A stretch of 64,000 nucleotides of DNA from Ch67 sp041395845 (GTDB lineage: Bacteria > Pseudomonadota > Gammaproteobacteria > Pseudomonadales > Ketobacteraceae), in NCBI GenBank assembly GCA_041395845.1, contig JAWKZS010000006.1, positions 161,376-225,375 of the forward strand, in the 5' to 3' direction. Made by a program: the position numbers and the translations under genes. How positions within the stretch are numbered: the first letter of the stretch is position 1; each line of letters begins with the position of its first letter. The notes under the pieces are model-generated. The model saw nothing but the letters and a program-made list of their open reading frames with translations. It had not been told where the DNA came from and ran no database searches. This document shows, piece by piece, positions 17,666-25,673 of this stretch.

Positions 17666-19537
17666 ATGTCGAGCATTGTCAGCGGTGCCCTTAAGTCATT
17701 GAGCTTGCTCACCTCTGCCTTCAGGCCAGTGCTGATCGTTTGGCTGTTGCTGGGTGTCATGCCGTTGACGGCGCAGGCGAAGCAGGCGCTGGTAACGCTC
17801 GAAGCCACCACATCCCGGCAGGAACTGTCACTGGCGCTGCTGTATCTGGAAGATCCGGATCACGGGCTGGATATCGACAGTGCCCGTCAGGCCCGCCGTG
17901 ATGGCCGCTTCCAGGGTGGGCAGAGCGGTGCCTACAACTTCGGTTTTACCGAATCGGCCTTCTGGTTCTACGTGCGCATCGACAACCGTGGCTCGGCGGA
18001 AGATGAATGGATCGTGGAATCCCTCTATCCGATTCTCGATCAACTGGATTTTTATGCGGTCTATGACGACGGCCGTATCGTGCATCAGCGTGCCGGGGAT
18101 TCGATTCCGTTTGCCGCCCGCAGCAAGGCCCACCACACCACCAATTTCGCGCTTGACCTGCCCACCGGTGTGAGCGCGGATATCTATATCCGGGTGCAGA
18201 CCACCGGTGCCGTGCAGATGCCGTTGCGGCTATGGACGGAAGACGCCTTTGCCGCCCGGGTCAGCAGCGAGCAGATCCTGTTCGGATTCTATTACGGCAT
18301 TCTGCTGTCGCTGCTGCTGTACAACCTGTTGCTGTTCATGGTGATCCGCGACGTCAACTATCTGTTTTACGTGCTGTATATCGGCTCGTACGGGTTGTTC
18401 CAGTTTTCCCTCAACGGACTATCGTTCCAGTACCTGTGGCCGGAAAGCCCGCAGTGGAACAATCACAGCATCGCGTTCCTGATCGGTACCGGGCTGTTTT
18501 TCATCGCGCTGTTTTCGCGCTCGTTTCTCGCGCTGAAGCAGAACAGTCCATCGCTGGACAAGGTGCTGATCGGTTTCATGGTTTTTTTTGCCGGCGTGTC
18601 GCTGATGACATTTGTGGTGCCGTACAAGCACGCCATTCGGGTGGCGACACTGGGCGCGCTGTTTGCCGTCATTTTTGTGATGGTGTCAGCGGTGGTGTGC
18701 TGGCTCAAGTCTTACCGGCCGGCGCGCTATTTCGTCCTGTCGTGGCTGCTGCTGCTTACCGGCATGGCCGCCTATGCACTGAAATCCTTTTCGCTGCTGC
18801 CGTCGAATTTCATCACCGAATACGCGATCCAGTTCGGCTCGGCGCTCGAGATGGTGCTGCTGTCGCTGGCGCTGGCGGATCGCATCAAGATCCTGCAGGA
18901 ACAGAACCAGCGCATGCAGCGCCAGGTGAATGAATCCCTGGAACAGCATGTGCGCGAACGTACGCTGGAACTGGAACGGGCCAATCGCCAGCTGCAGGAA
19001 CTGTCCACTACCGATGGTCTTACCGGGCTGAAGAACCGCCGCTTCTTCAACGAATCCTTCGCACTGGAATGCAAGCGTACCAGTCGCAGTGGCGACAGCC
19101 TGTCGGTGATCCTGATCGACATCGACCATTTCAAGAATCTGAATGATCGTTACGGCCACTTGCTGGGGGATGAATGCATCAAGGCGGTGGCGGACGTGAT
19201 CCTGCACACGGCGTTCCGGCAGACCGATACCAAGTGCCGCTACGGTGGCGAGGAATTTGTGGTGCTGATGCCGTCGACTCCGATCGAAGGTGCGCTGCGG
19301 GTGGCCAATCATATTCTGGATGGCATCCGTCAGCTGAAGATTCCCTGTCACGACCGCGAGATCACGGTCACCGCCAGTCTGGGGGTGGCGACGGTGACCC
19401 ACGATCGCGAAGACGCGGTACGCGATGTGCTGGAACAGGCCGATCAGGCGCTGTATCAGGCCAAGTCGTCGGGCCGCAATGCGGTGGTGGCGTTTTCCCG
19501 CAGTTATGGTGCTGCGCCGTTTCGCTCGTCGCTGTAA
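17666..19537 (+). CDS. 7TMR-DISM diguanylate cyclase
   Basis: This 623-aa membrane protein has a signal peptide/anchor, an extracytoplasmic 7TMR-DISMED2-like sensor (about residues 45-190), seven membrane segments (about 195-400) and a short coiled coil (LQEQNQRMQRQVNESLEQHV). A C-terminal GGDEF domain has active-site GGEEF preceded by RQTD at the RxxD I-site spacing. It should make c-di-GMP in response to an outside, possibly carbohydrate-like, signal. The start at 17666 was chosen because it begins the signal-like N-terminus; in-frame 17615 is less likely. Confidence 0.92.
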   Translation: MSSIVSGALKSLSLLTSAFRPVLIVWLLLGVMPLTAQAKQALVTLEATTSRQELSLALLYLEDPDHGLDIDSARQARRDGRFQGGQSGAYNFGFTESAFWFYVRIDNRGSAEDEWIVESLYPILDQLDFYAVYDDGRIVHQRAGDSIPFAARSKAHHTTNFALDLPTGVSADIYIRVQTTGAVQMPLRLWTEDAFAARVSSEQILFGFYYGILLSLLLYNLLLFMVIRDVNYLFYVLYIGSYGLFQFSLNGLSFQYLWPESPQWNNHSIAFLIGTGLFFIALFSRSFLALKQNSPSLDKVLIGFMVFFAGVSLMTFVVPYKHAIRVATLGALFAVIFVMVSAVVCWLKSYRPARYFVLSWLLLLTGMAAYALKSFSLLPSNFITEYAIQFGSALEMVLLSLALADRIKILQEQNQRMQRQVNESLEQHVRERTLELERANRQLQELSTTDGLTGLKNRRFFNESFALECKRTSRSGDSLSVILIDIDHFKNLNDRYGHLLGDECIKAVADVILHTAFRQTDTKCRYGGEEFVVLMPSTPIEGALRVANHILDGIRQLKIPCHDREITVTASLGVATVTHDREDAVRDVLEQADQALYQAKSSGRNAVVAFSRSYGAAPFRSSL

Positions 19538-19552
19538 GACTCGCGCCCCCGC

Positions 19553-20344
19553 TCAGCCCTGCGTGCGTGGGCTGAACAGATAAACCACGACAAACGTCAG
19601 CGCGGAACACAGCACGATACTCGGCCCGGCCGGGGTATCCGCCAGCCATGACAGCAGCAGCCCCGCCAGCACCGATCCCATGCCGATGACGCTGGCGATC
19701 AGTGCCATCTGTTCCGGGGTGTGCGACAGCTTGCGCGCGGCGGCTGCGGGAATGATCAGCATGGCAGTGATCAGCAGGGCGCCCACCACTTTCATGCCGA
19801 TGGCCACGGTACTGGCCAGCAGCAGCATGAACAGCAGCCGAACCCACCCCACCCGGACGCCTTCCGCCTGGGCCAGTTCCTGATTCACCGCGATATTGAG
19901 CATGGGAATCCAGATAAAGCGCAGGGCGATACCGATCAGGGCGGCCAGTCCTGTCACCCACAGCACGTCCTGAAAGGATGTCGCCAACAGATCACCGAAC
20001 AGCAGTCCCAGCAGATCCACCCGTACATGGCTCATCAGGCTCACCAGCACCAGACCCAGCGCCAGGGTGCCGTGAGCCATGATCCCCAACAGGGTGTCGT
20101 TGGCAATGAAACGCTGCCCCTGCAGCACGGTGAGCGCCAGGGCCAGGGCGCTGGCCACCAGAATCACGCCCACGGTGGGATTGAGCTGGAACAGAAAACC
20201 CAGGCCGATGCCCAGCAGGGCCGAATGGGCCAGGGTGTCGCCGAAATAGGCCATCCGGCCCCACACCACGAAGCAGCCCAGGGGGCCGGCAATCAGTGCC
20301 AGCAGCAGGCCGATCAGCAGGGCCGGCAGCAGGATCTCAATCAT
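19553..20344 (-). CDS. znuB: Zinc ABC transporter permease ZnuB
   Basis: This 263-aa inner-membrane permease of the ABC-3 family has about eight hydrophobic segments and the family stretch AYFGDTLAHSALLG near residue 35. The ATG at 20344 overlaps the znuC stop by 8 bp; an in-frame start at 20410 would lie deep inside znuC. With ZnuC and divergent ZnuA it completes a high-affinity Zn2+ importer. Confidence 0.94.
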   Translation of the reverse strand: MIEILLPALLIGLLLALIAGPLGCFVVWGRMAYFGDTLAHSALLGIGLGFLFQLNPTVGVILVASALALALTVLQGQRFIANDTLLGIMAHGTLALGLVLVSLMSHVRVDLLGLLFGDLLATSFQDVLWVTGLAALIGIALRFIWIPMLNIAVNQELAQAEGVRVGWVRLLFMLLLASTVAIGMKVVGALLITAMLIIPAAAARKLSHTPEQMALIASVIGMGSVLAGLLLSWLADTPAGPSIVLCSALTFVVVYLFSPRTQG

Positions 20345-21167
20345 GGCGGTGCCCCTTGTGATCGTGGGAGCAGCCGGGCCCATGCACATGCGCGCCAGTA
20401 GGGGTAACACGGGTAAAGCGGGGGGCTTCGTCCACCACCTGGCCGTGCAGGTCGTGATGGTGATCGTGGTGGTGGGTGTAGACGCCGATATCCTCCACCT
20501 CGCTGCTGCTGAACAGGGCCAGGTACTCGGGATGATTGACCACCGCCTCGGCGGTGCCGGAACAGCACACGTGCTGGTTCAGGCACAGTACCTGATCGGT
20601 CTGCGCCATCACGAAATGCAGATCGTGGGACACCATCAGGATGGCAAAGCCATGTTCTTCCCGCAGCTGCGCCAGCAGCCGGTACAGGGACTGCTGGCCC
20701 TGCAGATCCACGCCCTGGGCCGGTTCATCCAGCACCAGCAGATCGGGACTGCGCAGCAGGGCGCGGGCCAGCAGCACGCGCTGGAACTCGCCGCCGGACA
20801 GGCGCTGCACCGCTGCCTGACGCAGGGAACGGGCACCGACCCGCTGCAGGGCCTGGTCGATGGACTGGCTGTCACCGGCGTTGGCCAGGCGCAGAAAGCG
20901 GTCGACGGTCAGCGGCAGGCTGGGATCGACGGCGAGTTTCTGTGGCATGTAGCCGATGGTCAGGCCGTTGGTGCGGGTCACACTGCCCCGGCTGGGCTGA
21001 TACAGCCCCAGGACAATCTTCAACAGACAGGATTTGCCGGCACCATTGGGGCCGATGATGGTCAAAATTTCGCGGCGGTGAATGTCCAGTGTGATCTGAT
21101 CGAGCACCGTGCGCTGTTTGAAGTCCAGGCCGATGTCGCGCAGTGAAACCAGTGTGTCTGATGTCAT
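20337..21167 (-). CDS. znuC: Zinc ABC transporter ATP-binding protein ZnuC
   Basis: This 276-aa ATPase has Walker A GPNGAGKS, signature LSGGEFQR, Walker B LLVLDEPAQG and the switch His in MVSHDLHFV. The C-terminal tail is His-rich (THHHDHHHDLHG, then HVHGPGCSHDHKGHRHD), as often found in zinc importers. It is transcribed with znuB and divergently from znuA, with 81 bp between starts. I searched that spacer for a Zur operator and found no convincing palindrome. Confidence 0.95.
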   Translation of the reverse strand: MTSDTLVSLRDIGLDFKQRTVLDQITLDIHRREILTIIGPNGAGKSCLLKIVLGLYQPSRGSVTRTNGLTIGYMPQKLAVDPSLPLTVDRFLRLANAGDSQSIDQALQRVGARSLRQAAVQRLSGGEFQRVLLARALLRSPDLLVLDEPAQGVDLQGQQSLYRLLAQLREEHGFAILMVSHDLHFVMAQTDQVLCLNQHVCCSGTAEAVVNHPEYLALFSSSEVEDIGVYTHHHDHHHDLHGQVVDEAPRFTRVTPTGAHVHGPGCSHDHKGHRHD

Positions 21168-21248
21168 GGTGATAGGCGACCCCTTCGAAGGCAGGCCATG
21201 CTAAACTTCTGCCCCCTTTTTCACAATAGCCGGAACCCGGAGACCAGT

Positions 21249-22196
21249 ATGGCGGCGCGGCAGTTCATGTATGGAACCCTAATTCTGATCCTCATGACAG
21301 CGATGCTGTTGCCGTCGGCGCTGCGGGCAGCAGAAACCACGCCCTACCGGGTACTTACCAGCATCCGCCCGGCCACCCTGCTGGTAACCGAACTGGCGGG
21401 GAATCTGCCGATCCGGGTGGACACGCTGCTGCCGGCGGGCGCCACGCCCCACGACTATGCCCTGTCCCCCAGTGATCTGACCCGCATCCGCCAGGCCAAC
21501 CTGCTGGTGTGGCTGGGTGAGTCTGGCGAACCTTACCTGCGCAAGGTGTCGGCGGCCAACCCCAACCGGGTTGCCTGGGCTGAATTGCCCGACCTGCTGA
21601 AACTGCCGGCGCGGGAGGCGCTGCACGCCCATCATGGCGACAGCCACGACAGCCACCGTCATCACGATCACGGCGACACGGGCATCGACCCCCATATCTG
21701 GTGGAGCGTGCCCAATGCCATCCTGCTGGCGCGCACCCTGGAACAGCAGATCGCCGCGGCCCGGCCAGAGTGGGCCGCCACCCTGCAGCAGAACCGCCAG
21801 CAGCTGGAAGCGACCCTGCAGCGTCAGGTGCTGGATCAGCGGGCGCGGTTTGCGTCCGGCTTCAAGCCCTTCCTGCTGGCCCATGATGCGTTTCATTATC
21901 TGGAAGAAGATCTGGGCATCCAGTCCGATGCCGCCATCCTGCTGGACCCGGAAGCCAAGCCCGGGGTGAAACACCTGCTGGAACTGAAAAAGCGGGTGCA
22001 GGCCCAGAATATCGGCTGCGTGCTCACCGGTGTGCTGGTGCCGGGCAACCTGATCGACAAGATCGATACCGATCCGCCACTGCTGCGCCAGCCCATGGAC
22101 GAACTGGGCTGGGACTACCCGGGCAACCGCTATAGCGAATGGCTGCAGCTGGCGTACGACAAAGTGGCCGAATGCGTCGGCCTGTCCCTCAACTGA
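21249..22196 (+). CDS. znuA: Zinc ABC transporter substrate-binding protein ZnuA
   Basis: This 315-aa periplasmic cluster A-I binding protein has a signal peptide ending near LRAAE. The metal ligands sit in GATPHDYALSPSD, DPHIWWS and HDAFHYLEED. The family His-rich loop (HHGDSHDSHRHHDHGD) precedes the second ligand. The start at 21249 has CGGAG upstream; in-frame 21198 lacks a signal-like N-terminus. Confidence 0.94.
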   Translation: MAARQFMYGTLILILMTAMLLPSALRAAETTPYRVLTSIRPATLLVTELAGNLPIRVDTLLPAGATPHDYALSPSDLTRIRQANLLVWLGESGEPYLRKVSAANPNRVAWAELPDLLKLPAREALHAHHGDSHDSHRHHDHGDTGIDPHIWWSVPNAILLARTLEQQIAAARPEWAATLQQNRQQLEATLQRQVLDQRARFASGFKPFLLAHDAFHYLEEDLGIQSDAAILLDPEAKPGVKHLLELKKRVQAQNIGCVLTGVLVPGNLIDKIDTDPPLLRQPMDELGWDYPGNRYSEWLQLAYDKVAECVGLSLN

Positions 22197-22211
22197 CGGA
22201 ATCCCTGAATC

Positions 22212-22850
22212 ATGCTGACCCTGTTACTCAATGGCCAGATCGCGGTGTTCGGCATCCTGCTGCTGGCGATCATCTTCTCCCTCAGCCTGCATGAATATGG
22301 CCACGCCCGCGCCGCCACCTGGCTGGGGGACGACACCGCCCGGCTGGCAGGGCGACTCACGGTGAATCCGGCGTCCCATATCGATCCCCTGGGCCTGCTG
22401 ATGGTGGTGCTGGTGGGCTTTGGCTATGCGCGGCCGGTGCCGTTCAATCCGCGCAAGATGCATCAGCCCTGGGCGCGGGCGGCGGTGGCGGCGGCCGGTC
22501 CGGGCATGAATTTCCTGATTGCGGTGGTGGCGGTGAACCTGCTGGCGCTGGGGGCCCATTCCACCGGCCTCGACCTGACAAGGGAAGCGGTGATGACCCT
22601 GACCATCCTTGCCCAGATCAATCTGCTGCTGATGCTGTTCAACCTGCTGCCCCTGGGGCCGCTGGATGGCCACTACATCATGTCCTGGCTGCTGCCGCCG
22701 GACCTGGGGCGTCGCTACGACTACTTCAATGCCCGCCACGGCACCCAGGTGTTTCTGGTACTGATCGTGCTCAGCGTGGTGGGGGTGCCGGTGTTCCGCT
22801 TCCTGTCGGCGTTTGCCAGCAGCATCATGCCCTATCTGGTGATCGTCTGA
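22212..22850 (+). CDS. Site-2 protease family (M50-like) membrane metalloprotease
   Basis: This 212-aa polytopic protein has the zinc motif HEYGHARAA near residue 26 and the second conserved block NLLPLGPLDGHYI near residue 148, with the Asp that completes metal binding. No PDZ domain is present, so it belongs to the compact S2P group of unknown substrate. It follows znuA by 15 bp on the same strand and may be co-transcribed. The start at 22212 leaves HEYGH in the usual first membrane helix. Confidence 0.9.
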   Translation: MLTLLLNGQIAVFGILLLAIIFSLSLHEYGHARAATWLGDDTARLAGRLTVNPASHIDPLGLLMVVLVGFGYARPVPFNPRKMHQPWARAAVAAAGPGMNFLIAVVAVNLLALGAHSTGLDLTREAVMTLTILAQINLLLMLFNLLPLGPLDGHYIMSWLLPPDLGRRYDYFNARHGTQVFLVLIVLSVVGVPVFRFLSAFASSIMPYLVIV

Positions 22851-22856
22851 TCCGGC

Positions 22857-23369
22857 TCAGCCGAACTGCAGCGGCACATCACCGGCACGGTTGAAGGGAA
22901 TGGCGGGCATGTACCACCAGTCCAGCTTCACCTTGCCATCCACCTGATAGGCCAGCGACTTGGGTGCCTTGGCCGGATTCATCAGCAGGGGCAGCAGGCC
23001 GGTGGCGGTTTTCAGCAGGTTCACCGTTACCACCAGCGGCATGTCGGTTTCGCCCAGGGCCGGCAGAGTCACGGCGCGGGCCTGACGTCCTTCGGCTACC
23101 CGGATTTTCTGCAGCATCAGGCCGTACTCGATGCCGGTCACCGGCAGGGTGATGTTGTTGGGGTTCTTCACCCGCAGATCCACCATCACATCCAGACCGG
23201 ACAGATCCAGCTGGCCCAGGGCCACGTTGCGGACGCTGACCTCGGGGGCGATCAGCTGGGTGGGCAGGCCGGCACAGGCGGCAACCGCGGTTGCGCTGCC
23301 CAGCGCCAGCCACTGCAGCAGACGGCGACGGTCGATGTGTTCGGCGAATGGAATAGTGTGATCCGACAT
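22857..23369 (-). CDS. LEA type 2 (WHy-domain) lipoprotein
   Basis: This 170-aa protein has an N-terminal export signal combining DRRRLLQW (twin-arginine-like) with a lipobox ending AVAACAG, so it is probably a lipoprotein. The body has the LEA14/WHy pattern (LSGLDVMVDLRVKNPNNITLPVTGIEYGLML), an Ig-like fold found in desiccation-related proteins. The start at 23369 begins the signal; in-frame 23423 adds 18 charged residues. Export by Tat is inference. Confidence 0.82.
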   Translation of the reverse strand: MSDHTIPFAEHIDRRRLLQWLALGSATAVAACAGLPTQLIAPEVSVRNVALGQLDLSGLDVMVDLRVKNPNNITLPVTGIEYGLMLQKIRVAEGRQARAVTLPALGETDMPLVVTVNLLKTATGLLPLLMNPAKAPKSLAYQVDGKVKLDWWYMPAIPFNRAGDVPLQFG

Positions 23370-23428
23370 GAACCAATCCTTGCGACGATGGAAAAAACCC
23401 AGTGTAGCGGGATCGCCGGCCAAATACT

Positions 23429-23947
23429 CTAGTCGCGACGCCAGCGCAGCCGGTTGTTGTTATCGCGGCTATGGCGGATCAGGTCGTCGCCACCGCTGAA
23501 ACCGGCCTTGCACAGGCGGTCGTACAGCACCACATGCACCGTTGCCGCCAGATTCAGACAGCCGCGGGTGGGGATATAGATTACGTCCCGGCACTGATCC
23601 ACCTGGGCCTGGGTCAGCGAACTGTCCTCGGGCCCGAACACGTAAAACGCCCGCGCCGGGTGCTGGTAATCCGGCAGCGCAATCGCCCCTTCCACCAGTT
23701 CCACCGCCACCGGCACCGCACCGGCCGGCAGGCTGGCGAACAGATCCGGTTCCCAGGTCAGCGGAATCTGCTCGTGCATGTCCTTGGTATCGGTGATGAA
23801 CTTGCGGGCATGATGGAACCGCTCGCCGGAATACACCACGCCGCTCACGCCAAAGCAGCCGGCAGCGCGCATCACCATGCCGACATTGGTGGGGGACTTG
23901 GGATTGGCCAGGGCGATCCAGCTGGCGGGTGTGGTGGAATCAGGCAT
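23429..23947 (-). CDS. SpoU/TrmH-family RNA 2'-O-methyltransferase
   Basis: This 172-aa SPOUT methyltransferase has motif 1 NPKSPTNVGMVMRAAGCFG (conserved Asn and Arg), motif 2 FYVFGPEDSSLT and motif 3 YIPTRGCLNLAATVHVVLYD. There is no extra RNA-binding N-domain, so it resembles TrmL/TrmJ cores. The target nucleotide cannot be assigned. It lies 9 bp after the FHA-CpaF gene on the same strand. Confidence 0.88.
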   Translation of the reverse strand: MPDSTTPASWIALANPKSPTNVGMVMRAAGCFGVSGVVYSGERFHHARKFITDTKDMHEQIPLTWEPDLFASLPAGAVPVAVELVEGAIALPDYQHPARAFYVFGPEDSSLTQAQVDQCRDVIYIPTRGCLNLAATVHVVLYDRLCKAGFSGGDDLIRHSRDNNNRLRWRRD

Positions 23948-23956
23948 TGCAGTGCG

Positions 23957-25543
23957 TCACTCAAACATCGAGAAATCAATCCGGGTGCCACGCTCGCGCA
24001 GTTTTTCCATGAATGCGGGAATGATACCGGTGGCCATGAAGCGACCCTTGACCTTGCCATCGGCATCAAAGCCATCCTGCTGGAAACGGAAAATCTCGCC
24101 CAGCTGGATCGTGTTGGCCTCGATGCCGCAGACTTCGCTGATACTGGTGATGCGCCGGCTGCCGCAGGGAAACCGCGTCTGCTGGATGATCAGGTGCACA
24201 CCGGACTGGATCTGGGCGCGAATGGCGGCCACCGGCAATTCCATCCCCGACATCAGCACCAGCACTTCGAGCCGGTTCAGGCAATCCCGCGGTGAATTGG
24301 CGTGCACCGTGGTGAGCGATCCATCGTGTCCGGTGTTCATCGCCTGCAGCATGTCCAGCGCTTCACCGCCGCGACATTCCCCCACCACAATGCGATCGGG
24401 ACTCATGCGCAGGCTGTTCTTCACCAGTTCGCGGATACTGATGCCGCCATGACCATCCACATCCGCCGGACGGGTTTCCAGCGACACCAGATTCGGCTGC
24501 GATAATTCCAGTTCGGCCGCGTCTTCGATGGTGACAATGCGTTCATTGGCGGGAATGAAATTCGACAGGATGTTGAGCAGGGTGGATTTGCCGGAACCGG
24601 TGCCGCCGGAAATCACGATGTTGCGTTTGCTCTTCACCGCCAGATCAAGAAATTTCACCATCGCCGGTGACAGGGTCTGATAATTTATCAGGTGCGACGC
24701 CGTGAGTTTTTCATTCTTGTAACGGCGGATGGTCAGCGCCGGGCCCTTGATGGCCAGCGGCGGAATGATGGCATTGATGCGGGAGCCGCCTTTCATGCGG
24801 GCGTCCACCATGGGGGACCGTTCGTCGATGCGGCGGCCGGAGTCCTGCACGATGCGCTTGATCACCTGAATCACCGCATCGGCATTGGTAAACCGTTCGC
24901 TGGCGCGCAGATTGCCTTCGTCGGTTTCATAAAAAATTTCATCCGGCGCATTCACCATGATTTCATTCACATCGGTGAGTTCCAGCAATTTGTCGAGCGG
25001 GCCCAGGCCGATGAATTCACTCATCACGTCGCGACTGATGCGGGCACGGTCGATGCCCGCGGGCAAATTCTTGAAACTGTCGAACGCGGCGTTGATCAGC
25101 TGACGCACGGCAGCGAAGCGTTCGTCTTCGGTCAGCACGGTGGTGTTGTTCGCCAGCGCATTGGCCACCGCCCAGTACACCTTTTCCCGTACCCGCTGCT
25201 GCAGCTGCTCGATATCATCCGCCGACGCATCGGCCTGATGGCGGCCGCCGCGCTTGATCTGCACCTTGACGTGATAGTCGCCGATGCTGATGGTGTCACC
25301 CAGGGTCAACGGACCGTAGGCATCCACCTTGTTGTCATTCACCCGCACCGAACCGAGTTTGGCGCGGTTGCTGATATGGATGCCGTCGTCCTTCATCTCC
25401 AGTTCGGCATGCACCTTGCCGATCTTCCAGCCCGTCAGCACCACGGGGTTATCGCTGGCAGACCCCAGTGTACACACCGGCTGTTCGATAAAGGTGGTGG
25501 ACACCAGTTCACCTTTGCTGTTGCGTACCGTGACATTGAACAT
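23957..25543 (-). CDS. FHA-CpaF type secretion ATPase
   Basis: This 528-aa fusion has an N-terminal FHA domain (about residues 25-95; IGKVHAELE, SVRVNDNKV) that would bind phosphothreonine. A CpaF/TadA-type secretion ATPase follows, with Walker A GGTGSGKST, the Walker B-like TIEDAAEL and the His/Arg block LRMSPDRIVVGECRGGE plus GSLTTVHAN. CpaF ATPases drive Tad/Flp pilus assembly, yet no other tad/flp genes are in the window. The FHA domain suggests phospho-dependent control of assembly. Confidence 0.92.
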   Translation of the reverse strand: MFNVTVRNSKGELVSTTFIEQPVCTLGSASDNPVVLTGWKIGKVHAELEMKDDGIHISNRAKLGSVRVNDNKVDAYGPLTLGDTISIGDYHVKVQIKRGGRHQADASADDIEQLQQRVREKVYWAVANALANNTTVLTEDERFAAVRQLINAAFDSFKNLPAGIDRARISRDVMSEFIGLGPLDKLLELTDVNEIMVNAPDEIFYETDEGNLRASERFTNADAVIQVIKRIVQDSGRRIDERSPMVDARMKGGSRINAIIPPLAIKGPALTIRRYKNEKLTASHLINYQTLSPAMVKFLDLAVKSKRNIVISGGTGSGKSTLLNILSNFIPANERIVTIEDAAELELSQPNLVSLETRPADVDGHGGISIRELVKNSLRMSPDRIVVGECRGGEALDMLQAMNTGHDGSLTTVHANSPRDCLNRLEVLVLMSGMELPVAAIRAQIQSGVHLIIQQTRFPCGSRRITSISEVCGIEANTIQLGEIFRFQQDGFDADGKVKGRFMATGIIPAFMEKLRERGTRIDFSMFE

Positions 25544-25673
25544 GGGAACCTGCTGACATTCTTGTTGTTATGAAAGGCGCCCGGGATGATAGCACGGCCT
25601 GCCCACCCCAAAATTCCCCTTCTTTAAACGGCGCGGTGTCTTTCTAGTAGAGTCATTTGCCAGGATACCCGCC

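Noticed and set aside
21168..21248. Zur operator between znuC and znuA
   Set aside because: I looked for an AT-rich GTTATA/TATAAC-type palindrome and found none that was convincing, although zinc control of these genes is likely.
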